This document shows positions 1 through 11,243 of a stretch of 64,000 nt of DNA, in pieces (the stretch's first letter is position 1; each line of letters opens with the position of its first letter). Both the position numbers and the translations under genes were made by a program. Source of the DNA: Mesodorylaimus sp. YZB2_4 (Eukaryota; Nematoda; Enoplea; Dorylaimida; Dorylaimidae); NCBI GenBank assembly GCA_030248295.1, contig JASANH010001053.1, positions 272,042 to 336,041 of the forward strand, written 5' to 3'. The notes beneath the pieces were generated by a model. That model searched no databases, was not told where the DNA came from, and saw nothing but the letters and a program-made list of their open reading frames with translations.

Positions 1-1592
1 CCGGTAAATCATTTCGCTATCGAGCTTTGCGTCGCATCGAAGTGCTTACAATCGCATCGCACCCAACGCGTCGCATCGCATCGATCTACGCTACGGCCTT
101 AAAGGCACTCGAACCCACGTCCCTGGTTATCGATTGTATAGGCGGGGTAGAGCGAAGGGTGGTGGTGGTCTCGCCGTGTTCGTGAAATCTCACTATCCTG
201 TTACCATCCTGAAACCAGTTGACGCCTACTGCATCGTTTGTGACACCCTGGAATACCCCTCTCCACCATTCCACCGTCGCGAGTCACTTGACGGATAGGC
301 GCATGCAGTCTGGATGTGGTGAAACTGGCGACTTTCACCAAATACGTCAAGGATGTAACGGCGCAACTCATCGTCAAAAGACTGAATCTGAAACCATATT
401 TTACGCAAGCTGCAGAAATTAGACAGAAATGAGATATGGATATCCTGTGCTGCGCATTCCAAGTCCCAAAGCTAGCCCTGGGCTCATATAAATTTACATG
501 TTTTATTTTTTCTCAATGTGTGTGTAGTGAGGCCTTACTTACAGAGGAAGGTACGGTTTCTGCAGGTGTTCGTGGAATAGGGACAAAATCGCTGAGTCGG
601 GAACATGGAGACGAAACATTCTTTAACAGCGACCCAGCCGGTCTGCGTCGTTCCAAAATCACAACAGTAAGCCAGGCCCTAAGCATTCTCTCAATACCCT
701 ATCACTACGGACCAGTTCATGGCTATGGACCAGTTATGCGGCAATTCAGCCTGCCCCAGCCTGCAGCACCTTACATTCAATGGCGAGTTATTCAAATATC
801 CCCCCTAAAACAACCTCAGTGCATTTGAAATATGGTTTCAGACTCACGATCAGTACAGCTTTTTTACAGCGCACGTATTTTTCTGCGCTGGTTTTACTGT
901 TGGAGTGGAATGTGCAGACTGTTGTGGCCAAATCCACTGATTAAAGCGAGTCGGTCGTGAATTTCGTAAACGACTTTCGTGAATTGGACGCATATAAAAT
1001 TTCCGTCTGCGTTTATTCTTCAGTTTATGCAGACGGCGGCTTGCGATAGGGACTAAAAACTATGCATCAGTATCAGAATCGCTAATGCTTTCAAAACGCC
1101 CATAATGAGAAAAAACAAAAAAAATCATGTTGATTTTGCCCAACAGTCGCACGCAACTGAACGAGTACTATAGCGCAGCATATGCATCGCATCGCAAGGG
1201 AATATTTGATCGCATCGCATAGATTTAGCAATTCGACGCATTGGAACGTGGCGCATCGCAGAGCTTCCCGTCGCATCGCATTGCTAACAATCGCATCGCA
1301 CCCAACGCGTCGCACCGCATCGAAATAGACTATGCCCTCTCTCTTCAGCTTATGCTTGAAACAACGCCCGAACTTAGATTTTACAGCTCTGGCTGACCTG
1401 CTTCAGTTGCGGATAGCGACCCTGATACCTCCTAGGCGCAAACGTTGCGAGCACCTAAAATCGCGCGTGCCCCAAATCCGATAGCGTGACAATAGTAGGC
1501 TGTAGTGTAAAGTCGACTTGGCCAAGGATGCGTGTGTCTGGGGTCATTGTGCCTTGAACAATTGCGCGTGGCGGTTGTGATTGGCAACAAAA
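1..1592. repeat. Gene-free 5' edge with TCGCATCGCA-type repeats
   Basis: I see no convincing gene here. Two related blocks rich in GTCGCATCGCA words occur at about 30-95 and 1175-1333. A longer shared phrase around ACCCAACGCGTCGCA lies at 62-76 and 1301-1315, so these are two copies of one degenerate repeat. A separate inverted pair of a TGAAACCATATTT word lies at 389-405 and 827-840; it recurs elsewhere in the window (see findings). The longest open frame (436-828, plus) has no recognisable domain and no coding-like composition, so it is not called. Confidence 0.5.
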
Positions 1593-4078
1593 ATGGCTGC
1601 GAAACGTAAAGAACAAAATGATAACAGCGACTCAAAGCAAAATCCTAAAGAAGAGTCTCGACGTCCGAAATCTTTCTACTTATTGGTATTTGCTAGTGTT
1701 ATGGCCGCAATAATCGCTGCTTGGGTTTACCCTTTGCGAAATGAAATCGTGGATAAAATTATCAATCGCGATCCTGATCCGAATGCCTTCAAATTTATAA
1801 TAAATTTTACCGCGTTGCATAAAATGGGTAACGCTTTTTTCAACGATGACTTATTGGTTCGAATCAATTCCGATTTTTCAGGAGAATTTAAGGAAACCTG
1901 GAAATTCCAAAGTGCAAATCTCGCTTTTCGAGCTGCAAAAATTGGCGGAAAAAAGATTTTCGATCGATTCTCAGCAATAGAATATGGAGAAGCTGGAAAC
2001 GAAGACCACGTTTTGGCATTTGCTCTCTACGATGGTTATGAATGCCTGGTATGTTGCTAGGTCGTGCTGCTGATAGGTCTTGACGAGTGAGAACAGCCAA
2101 ATGAGGCTAACGAAAAAACTTTGCGGTTTACGTTCTTCGTTTTTTTAATGATTTTCGCAGTCAACGAAATTGTTACAGGATGTTGCCGAATCTGCTGAAC
2201 GCGAACTTATTCCGCGAATCGTTAACGACATCATTAAAAAGGCACCCAATTCGCGCGGGGGGGCTGCCAACGTAAGTGAGAGAAATTCGTCCAGTTTTTC
2301 TTCTAGTTGATGATGATTTTTTTAAGATAATTGCCAACTATTTGGCAAATTTCGAAAAAGCAGTATTTGAACACGCACCCCGTGGAACGTGCGGAACAAC
2401 AGTTTTAATCGGTGTTTATTACAAAAATCATTACAACGTTGCCGTCATGGGAGACAGTAGCTCCTTACTCCTTAACGAGACCAACTCGCAGAGGTCGCCG
2501 CATCAACCCATAACAGAGGAGGTAAGTATGGATTTTGAAAATTTGCGATAGAGTGCTGCACGTTGATCGAAAAGACATCGAGTTTTATGAAATCAAATTG
2601 TCATCTACCCAGGCTGTGTTAATTTGAAGTGTCGGTGAAGTAGCTTGACAGTTTTCTTAAAGGTTCTCTGGTTTGATTTTTTAACTTCGAGGGATAACTG
2701 TACCATCTGAAAATTTACTTGGCCACCCTAACATTTGCACCTAGCCACTCCTCTGCGATTCGGAAGATGAAAATGCTGTGAAATTCGAATTCGCGCCAAA
2801 CGGCCTATCCACACTCAGGTTAGAGTTGGAGTGGACGTGTGTGCGTCAACGCCACACGGCTGCCCGAAATAAAAAAACCAATCCCTACACATAGAAGACT
2901 TGGAGAACAGCTTCTTGCAACACTTCAGGAGCTGGATATTCTCATTCTTTCATGCATGAATCGTCGTCAGATTACATGATTCTTTTCTTAGATATCCATT
3001 TTTTCGAGCAGCCGTCAGGCATTTACAGACTCGCATGTCTATTCCAACACGACCCCGTCTGTTTAGATACCGTTTGGAGCGAGTTCAAATTTCGCGGAAT
3101 TCTCATCTTTCTGAGGCGCGATGGAAGGTTTGGGGACGAGAGCTAGGTAGGGCCGCCCAAATGTTTTTCCAAAGGTATAGTTTAGCTTTGCCGAAGCCAT
3201 GGCAATGGTTCCACGTCTGAGCAATTTTAAGCTTTCAGGGCAAGCTTTAGGGCAACGACCTTTTTTGGCACATTTAAAAATTGGAATGGTATTGAAGTGC
3301 GCCAACATTATTTGACCAAAAATATTGTCAGGTGTTTGAAAAGCAGTTTTTAAATAATTCCTCCAGGAATTTGGGATTTAGTGTAATTTCAAAGCAATTT
3401 GAACCTGTATTTAGGCCATAATTAAGTTGGGACCTTGTAACGCCGGTACAGTCAGCCCTCAAAGCATTGAAAAATTGACTTCAGTGGCCGTTGATCCGTT
3501 TTTCGAGCCATAATATAAATACTTCATGTCAAAAATTATATGTTAGCGATGCATCTTTGTTATTGGAGGATATTGCAAGGAGAAAAACAACGACATATAT
3601 GCTTGAAATGAGAAAAAAACTTCTAGAGTTTCATGAAACATCCAATTTCTTTGCGCAAGTCGCAGGGTCGGACTAACTTCGATTACACACGTAATGGCTA
3701 AAGAAATATATTTTGTTTTAGCACGCTAAAAAAATTCGCGCTTCTGGCGCCCCAGTGCATTTTGTGGCTGGCTCTTGGCGTCTTGGTTCTGACCTTCGAG
3801 CCAACTCGAGCATAGGCGGCACCCTTTACAAGACAAAGAAGTGGACCGAAGCACACATCGTTATAGCTACTGACAATAATTGGGGGGGTGTTTACCCTTA
3901 CGTGGTCGCAGGCTCAAACGGATTTTGGGACGTCATGACGGAAGAAGAGGCCAAAGCTATCGTGAATCAATTCAAAAACGAACCAGATTTTGGTGCTGAG
4001 CAGTTGATGAAGTCGGCGTTGACAAAAGGACCCTCTGATCACGTTTTTGTGGTGGTGGCTAAGTTGAAGTATGGTTAA
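1593..4078 (+). CDS. PPM1L-like membrane-anchored PP2C phosphatase, catalytically eroded
   Basis: Four exons can be read: 1593-2048, 2161-2271, about 2307-2521 and 3722-4078. An N-terminal transmembrane helix (about residues 28-46) precedes a PP2C domain, as in PPM1L, an ER-anchored Ser/Thr phosphatase that acts on stress-kinase and ceramide-transport substrates. Family landmarks in order: IFDRF where MEDRF is usual, ALYDGYE for the DGHGG metal loop, CGTTVLIGVYY, VAVMGDSSS, HFVAGSWRLGSDLR for the FNGSWRVQG region, SNGFWDVM for SDGLWD, and a C-terminal GPSDHVFVVVAKL block. The Asp of SDG is Asn and the DGHGG glycines are lost, so metal binding is probably impaired; it may be a pseudophosphatase. 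Exon 2 ends in phase 0 but exon 3 needs one preceding base. A seven-G run at 2257-2263 just before that junction may be an assembly indel or a real frameshift. The start is the first ATG in frame; TTG at 1581 was rejected. Confidence 0.72.
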
Positions 4079-5533
4079 TAGATATCAATTAGATTATGAT
4101 TGGTTTTTGGGTGGTAGGTAACGTTACTGTAGTGGAAAGATTTTAGAGTCCATGGTTTAAAATGTATGGGAAAATGAATTATTTTGCGAGTTTGTTTTTT
4201 GAAAGCGTTAATTAAATTGATGTTGATGTTGAAGTAAAGTAAAAATACGTTTCGAACGATAGCCATAGCATTCAGTCAGATCTTTTTGACTTTCACTTTG
4301 AATTTTGTAACATTTTGAAAGATTCCTCCCCTGGTTCTAGGATCTTCACGATACCTAAATAGGTTATGAAAGAGATCTTTGTTTTTCGCCACTAGAAATT
4401 TTTATTGTCGAGGTCACAATCGCAAAAGGTAAGGACTTTGCAACATAGGAAATACAGGGGGAAGGCGAGAAAATTTCGTACATGGCATAGGCTGCTGCAT
4501 TCGAAATCTTGCAGCCGTTCAGGTGATTGAGCAACATGTCACTGTCGTTTAAAAAATCACTTTAGCATTAAACTGATTTCGAAAATGGCTCGCTTGGCGC
4601 GCATTTTTCTTTGTGAAAGAAATAATCTATGATCGAGCGATTCGATTCAAAATCGAACAAAAACTTAAAAAGGTTTTTAACTACAGCTCGAAACTCACCT
4701 CTGTAGAAAGTGCTTGGCAACTACAGTTGTTTGTGTACAAAATACGCATACGCAGAAGTTTGCGTATTAGCATTGAATTTTGGATAAGTAGACGCGTATA
4801 TACGAAATTTGGATAGGTATCCATCGTACTGATACTTTGGTCTTTGTTAGTTACACAAGAAGTTACTCAAATATGCAGCTCCAGAAGAGACAGAAATGGA
4901 ACTTGTCCCCATGATATCGATAGTTTGTGATCTATTGGCAAGCTTGATAATTTATCTCTCCAAATCAAATTAAGACTGGAACACATACATGCCGCACGAA
5001 TTTCTTCGATTACCCCAAAAAACACCATCAATCATTAGTCCAAGCCACCACACTCAGCCTCCTGCGTTGCCGTCACAAAAAAGCAGACTCATGGCGCCTA
5101 TCGATTAATCGATAGACGTCTCCAAGGATACAATTGTCGTATTACCAGCTGTCTTTTCCATATCCATCCCATCCTGTGTAATTCTTTGTTCTTACCTCTA
5201 ACCTTTGAAACGATGCAGCTAAACAAAAAAGAGGCTCGGAATTTTCGAACTGCGCAGTCCTCTCGAATAAAATGGTTCAACACTTTCCGAGGAATCGCCC
5301 TGGCGCTTCACTTGCAGCACTTCTCTTTACTTAGATTTACAAGTTCCGTAACGGGAATTGCATCAGCCAGATCCAGCAGGGGAAAAATTTGTTTTGTTAT
5401 TTGTCACTCAATCGCAAACGCACTTTGTATTTAAATCGACTTGGAATTACTCCACATATTTGTTGTTAAATTGTGTCTTGCTTACTACAAGGATATTTTT
5501 GATTATATCATTTAGACGCTGTTGTTTTTATTT
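4079..5533. other. No gene seen
   Basis: Only short frames without family resemblance occur here. The DNA is AT-rich with no clear repeat, RNA gene or splice-linked exons. Confidence 0.5.
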
Positions 5534-5995
5534 TTAGCCCACTGTAAGCTTGGAAGATGATAAGCCTCGTTGAGCATGTTTTAAAGTTAGGCCTGACTTT
5601 TTATTAGTTCTCAACATTTTGTCGATCGCCTTTGCTTGCGGTTGTTGGGGCTGCTGCTCCGTGCAATGCATTACCACATCGTTCAGAAACGAATCGACTA
5701 GAAACATAGCAGTAAGCACAGATTTTTAGACTTTTGTACCTAATGGTCCTTTTTTAGGAAACTTCATTGGAAGCCCCCTTAACTCCAACCGAAGAGTTGT
5801 GATGGGCTTTGTAAAATCATATATTCTTTGGCTTGGAATTTTGGAAATTGATGAACCACACGGATCGGTAATGTGAATGTGTGCGCATTTTAGCAGACGC
5901 CGCTGTAAAGTATATTCATCTCCGCGAAGTACGGAAACATGTAGATGCGGAAACAGCAAGGGAGCATATGGGTATTTGCCTCTGCCTATCAAACT
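5534..5995 (-). CDS. Possible two-exon 3' part of an unidentified gene
   Basis: On the minus strand an open frame beginning after a TAG acceptor near 5988 encodes a segment containing KYPYAPLLFPHLHVSVLRGD and later CAHIHITDPCGSSI. It ends at a GTACAAAAG donor near 5748. A TTTCTAG acceptor near 5703 starts the next piece, which contains VVMHCTEQQPQQPQ and stops at 5534. The phases agree (G plus TC gives Val across the junction), and the predicted intron is about 46 nt, typical of this genome. I do not recognise the protein. No upstream exons were found, and a TIR element begins at 6309, so this may be a truncated remnant or chance. Confidence 0.28.
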
Positions 5996-6308
5996 GGGCA
6001 AGCACCTTATCGTTGAGTGTTAGGGTCGCAACCAGGCACAGTAAATCACTTGGTGTAAATGTGACCCTTCACCTTTGAGTGCGCATACTGCATTTGGTGG
6101 GATACCAGAACAAAAACATGTAAGGCAGCCAGTCACAGCAACGTGGCTGTTCACAATGGACAGTCATCGTAATGCTCGAGATCAGCTGAGCAATTCCTGC
6201 GTCTGTTTCGCCAGGCAGGCCTGGCCTCTTCTGTGAAGGCGGACAGAAGTGCCTAGAGCTACACTCTACGGTACTACAGCACCTGATAGGAAGATGGGTT
6301 ACGGACTA

Positions 6309-7595
6309 CTGTAACTCACTTTAATTTCGCGGTTTTCGCGGATGGCCTGGACCGCGAAAATTTCCTTCCGCGAAATTTTTATGTAGAAAACCTGGATTTT
6401 CAGATAGAGCATAGGTTCAGTTTTACCTTGTTTTCAATTACCTGCTCATAATATTAAGTTGAACTTCAACCCGGATCAGTTTCCGCATACGTTTGAAACC
6501 ACCTTATCAAAGAATGCGGACACGAGTCACATTATCAATATAGTGATTGCACTGCCCAGCATCTTGAACAGTACTAAAGAAAGCAGTCTGTTCTCAACCT
6601 ACCTGACCAGAAGCTATCCAACTGCATTGGAACGATCCACGTGGATTCTGGTGGATCCACGATGGATTCTTATGGATTAGGGAATCTGGGGCCTTCAGAA
6701 CCGATTGAGCATGCCATGGTTTGATCACTGACAGCCTGAAATCCACTTTTGGCAGTTGCTTACAGTTTTTTTTATTTCTTCGGAATTTCTTCCAATTGAG
6801 TAAAACCATTTTTGAATGCTTAGGCGTATCCACAGCTCCTTCCACATCAAATTTTTTCGACCCATTCTGGCCCTGCAGAGAGATTCAATTTTTGTCCTTT
6901 TTCCTGCGGGCTGGGGGCTTCTTAGCTGATCTCATCTTGCCATCAACTAGGGTCCACCCGGGATGGCAAGAGCGCGCGCTGATCTCTACTCCGCGATGTC
7001 AGTGGCTACCCAATGGTAACTACCCAGCCCGTGCCCAGTGAGGGGTCTGGATTCGAGAGTCCCTCGCCCCATAAGACCTCTCCTTGTTCATGGACACCGA
7101 ATGAATAGAAAAAGTCACCCAACAACAGGCGTGCAACGCACAGAGAGAGAACTTGACCAAGCTCTCAGATGACTAGAGTTGAATCCAGGCTGATGGTTTT
7201 GCAGCAGTGTGCTAAGCAAATTGTGACTTGAATAAATGAATGAACATGAATGAAATTGTGAATTTCACAATGCTTGGTGCGAGTAAATGACATGACATGA
7301 CATGACATGACATGTGACACACGCCTTTCACCGCTGCACAACCCAGGCGGCTCCTTACACGCATCTAATGTTTGGAGCTCCTACGTGCAGGAAAGCAGGT
7401 ATAACGGAGCTGATTGTGTTCAAAAAGATCGAACATTCCTACACAGTCTGAAGTATCAGCGGGAGATTCATCATATGCATAACCAGTACTCATGACTGAC
7501 GGTCAGCCAGAAACCGCGAAAATTTGTATCCGCGAAATTTTGCAAAAGTCCAAAACCGCGAAAATTGGGTACCGCGAAATTAAAGTGATTTACAG
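6309..7595. mobile_element. TA-flanked TIR element with CCGCGAAA subterminal repeats
   Basis: The left end CTGTAACTCACTTTAATTTC and the right end, read inverted, CTGTAAATCACTTTAATTTC differ at one base, and the match continues through CGCGG. Each end is bordered by TA, the target duplication of Tc1/mariner-type elements. Just inside each end lie further CCGCGAAAATT words in both orientations (about 6335-6380 and 7509-7580). No transposase frame is visible, so the element looks non-autonomous. The interior includes a tRNA-promoter-like stretch (about 6970-7070, with GGATTCGAGAGTCCC resembling a B box) and a (CATGA)n run at about 7288-7312. Confidence 0.8.
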
Positions 7596-9066
7596 TATAT
7601 GACGTGTGAGATCTCGGCGCCACTTATCGTCAGTAAGCCTTTCCTACTATTTGGCATGCCTGCCTTTTCCTGCTGCTGACCACTGCATATGTCAAAGCGC
7701 ACACGCATTTTGAATTTCCCGCGTCTGCTGCTTATAGCACACTGCACTGACTAAATGTGAAAGAGAGGGTAAGTTGTGCGCAAGCAAACGAAATCAAACT
7801 AATAGCAAAACGCATGCCGAGCACTTGGTCGAGCCACACATACTGTACCGGTACGAATCAAGTGCGATGGATGCAAGACTAACGGTCGAATGCTCTTCCG
7901 TAGAGCATGCTCATTCTAGACAATTTAGCGCGGTTGGCACTGTGTGAAATCGTTAGCTCGTCCTAGAGCTAACAAGGCCGAAATGAGCGATCCCACTCAG
8001 TCCACGGCGCCTCATGCGAAGAATATTAGCTGACGCACGCAGCATAACGCCAATGCAGACCTTCGATTCGGTCCACCGTAAGCAGAATTTTAGATCAAGG
8101 ATCGAATTTTTCAGAGTACAATTCTAACCAGGAACACTCAGGCCAGTCACTAACCAATGGTTGCAAGCCAAAAGTCACTCGACCTTGATCTCGCTCCAAT
8201 GATCAGTCTTTTCACTAAATGACCCCAGGAATCTTTGCAGGCTTTACTCGAATGTCTCTTGAGAGAGAGAAATTGTGAGGACAGTGGAAGAGTCACCCCT
8301 GGGCTCCAGGTGGCACATTTCGACAGTGCGCATAACCCTAAAGCTTTACAGTACTTTACGATAAATACATTTTTGACCAGTTGAGTGAGTCGTGTCCCGC
8401 TCGCATCTTCATGTACATGTAGGAAGATCCGCAGATGCACCAAAAGCAACTTATCTAGCTGGAGATTAAAAATGGTATGATAAAAATATAAATGGTAGAA
8501 ATGATCGCACATTCAAATTGAGTTTTAAACTCATTCTATTAGAGAAGTATTCTACTCACATATATATGACTATTCGCTTTTGGACCCGCAAATTTTAACC
8601 AACATGACCCTAGCTGAGACACAGTTTTCACCAGAGCACTGCTTACAAGCCCTGTTCCTCGAGCAAAGATATGCTGGTCTCCTGTGATCATATTCACCCG
8701 TCAAAGGACGAAAAGGCAGGAGTTCTATTAAAAACATAGCTAAGCCAATGAAAAGGACCCTATATTAGGCCAACGAATCTCCTTCTGAACCGTAGAAAAT
8801 TGCTCACGGGCTACAAGGCTGCGCATTTTTTTGAGACTTTGTGATTTTATGGACTTAGATCGTTTAAGTTCTTGTTAATGAATCCAAATTTCGGAAATGT
8901 CGATGGCTTACTTTGGAGAAGCACAAGTCACTTGTGGACCTGTAACTTGGTAAAACCTGGTCCAGATTTATTTCGTACGTAGCTATTCTAAGCTTAGTAT
9001 TCATTTAGAATGTTGAAATGTTAGCAATATGCAAGGGACATCAAAAGGAGGGAATATCAAGGAGTA
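7596..9066. other. No gene seen
   Basis: Unstructured intergenic DNA. The minus frame 8150-8512 lacks any family signal. A stretch near 8120-8200 resembles one near 15100-15180 (both contain CAGTCA and GAGCCAAA/CAAGCCAAA words), suggesting an old dispersed repeat. Confidence 0.45.
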
Positions 9067-10427
9067 CACCCCGGATCCGGTCGGGTACTTTCGGGTTGGG
9101 TCAAAATCGGGTCGGGTCACTTTTTTGAAATATCGGGTCAAACGGGTAAAAAATTCAGCAACTTTGCCATACTACTGCTAGCAGTTAAATAACCCTTGCC
9201 ATATCTGTTCAACTCCAGGATTTACAGAATTTGCTTCATGGATACGCGCATAAAGTCTGGCATCCCACGGTTTTCATTCTGCATAACTTCCAAGAATGTC
9301 AGACAAATTGTAAGCTGTGGGAATGACCAATTTTTCTGAGTAAATTTGCATATGGAGGGGTCCATATGTGAGAGTTCTCATTAACATTCTTGGCAACTCT
9401 AATGAATGGGTGGGACTAGCCATACTCTTAGAAGGAATTGATAATTTCCGACAGGTCGTAGGAATATCTACAATCACATTGGATTCCTGATGACAAATAA
9501 GTTCTTGGGATATACCTAGATAGAAAAGCCTGGTATTCAGTCTGTGCCCAAACCACAAAAATCTTGCATCAATAATAATCCCCACGGCCACCATTCGCGT
9601 TACCATTGCAAAACAGTTTCTGTGTTCAAAAGTCGGCCCCCTTGAGATTCCTTCATGAGTAGCAAAGGTTGTGACAGCTGCTAGTTTCCTGCACAATATG
9701 ACTTTGCAAGTATAATACCTTTTGTGAGGACCAGATGCATGCTGTTAATATAATTAGGTATTTCTTTGCTTAACGAGAATAGCCTGTCTCTGACTCCAAA
9801 GGTTATGCAAAAAGGCTTCATTATTTGGATTGGTTGAATCTTGCTAAGACTAGCAGACAGACCCTAGTCGCTTTTAGACATACTTACATAGGTTTTTAAA
9901 ATTGTTTGACAACTATTGTGGGAAATATGAAGGAATGCTGTTTTATTTAGCAAGGATTCTTAGGGAATTACAAAAGACGCAAATTCGGGTGCGCATGAAA
10001 AAATCGAAATATTTTCATCGAAATATTTTCACACAGTTACCGTTACAGCAAAGTCACCACGCCCTGCAGGGTTAACATTTATGGGTTATTCCCTGCGATT
10101 TTATCCATTTTTCTGGGTTGTGCGGCATACTGCAGGGTTTTGGTGAAACGCACGCGCAGATTATCTAGGGTGAATCCCTAGGTAGACTACCAATGGATGC
10201 TAGTAGGGGTATGGTTTTGGTGAAACACAGACACTCTAGGTACTACCACGGTAACCACGGGTTTTACCATGGTAGAACCTACAGTATCTATGTACCACGC
10301 GCAAATCCCCTCTGCTAGGGACTGCTTAAACAGTTTTATCTCAGTAAGCTTCAGCTGCTTATGTAGTAAAAAGTCGGATCAGGGTCTTTCGGGTTGGGTC
10401 GGGTTAAACCAGACCTGATCCGGAGTC
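9067..10427. mobile_element. GGGTCGGGT-rich TIR element, copy 1
   Basis: The ends CACCCCGGATCCGGTCGGGT (left) and, inverted, GACTCCGGATCAGGTCTGGT (right) form imperfect terminal inverted repeats bordered by TA on both sides. The ends are followed by runs of GGGTC/GGGTT pentamers. The internal region about 9274-9696 matches, in opposite orientation, the interior of a second copy at 57268-58458, so this is one family and not chance low complexity. The shared interior contains minus-strand frames without recognisable transposase motifs. It is probably a non-autonomous or decayed DNA transposon. Confidence 0.75.
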
Positions 10428-10429
10428 TA

Positions 10430-11243
10430 TCAAGGAATGATTGAAATGGAAGATGATGCTCGTAATTAGGCTTCTAGTACTTCCCATGACTGCGATTCAA
10501 CAGCATATCAGGTCAGAACTTGATATCATCTGATGACAGGCGATATCTCATTTCCGTCGCAGTCAGACTGACATGTCGAATTATACGAAGAGGGGGCACA
10601 GCGCACTCGAGCGGCCAGGGTCTTCGATCACGGCAATGATCTCATAAACTGCATTTTTTTCCTTATACTATGCCACTGGATATTCGGTTTGAGATCAAAG
10701 TCCAATCAGGATAGGTTATGGCGGAACTGGACTCGGAGCATGGTAGTCTAGGACATCTTGCATAATGTGTTACCTGATTTAGGCGTGCAAAATATGTCTG
10801 CATTTTGCTATACCTTGCCAGTCACTGGGAGAGGCAGCTGCAAAATGTTTTTTTCCAAGTTTTTCGTAGTGCTTTGTATGATTTTCCGTGATAACGATTT
10901 TAGGTCGCCAAATTATTTCGACGCACTGTATGCTAGCTCCAACCAATGTACAATCTATTCGACACAAACTCTTCAAGATTCTGGTTTGTGAACGCAATTT
11001 TTTGATGCACCGGACAGACATATTTCTTCTTTTTCAGTTCGTACCCTGTTCGGGTTCTACTGTGCCTCTTGCACAGTAATGGATTAGATGTATTGGCAGT
11101 AGTTGCGGCAAAGATGGTCGCTGGGAGACATCACGTCCAGGCTGCGCCAAATCTGGTCTCGTCGAGAACACTGAAACGACAGTTGATAAACCTATGCGTT
11201 AACCAGTAGCGCACCGTCACTTGCTTTGCCTTCGCATGGAAGA
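10430..11243. promoter_or_regulatory. 5' flank of first AGMO gene
   Basis: This is the upstream region of the first AGMO copy. The last 130 bases share short conserved words with the equivalent positions before the other two copies, in the same order: CCAAATCTGGTC near 11146, GCGTTAACCAG near 11197, and CTTCGCATG just before the start. No unambiguous TATA box was identified. The remainder of the stretch shows no gene. Confidence 0.4.

Noticed and set aside
436-828. 130-codon plus-strand frame
   Set aside because: No domain, unbalanced composition, and its end overlaps a repeat word; looks like chance.
7288-7312. CATGA tandem run considered as a CRISPR-like or regulatory array
   Set aside because: Five-base simple repeat with no spacers; a microsatellite.
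8150-8512. 120-codon minus-strand frame
   Set aside because: No family resemblance or splice-linked partner; the region has a diverged repeat on the other strand.
9274-9696. 140-codon minus-strand frame
   Set aside because: Lies inside the TIR element and is shared with its second copy in broken form; no transposase motif, so not called as a gene.
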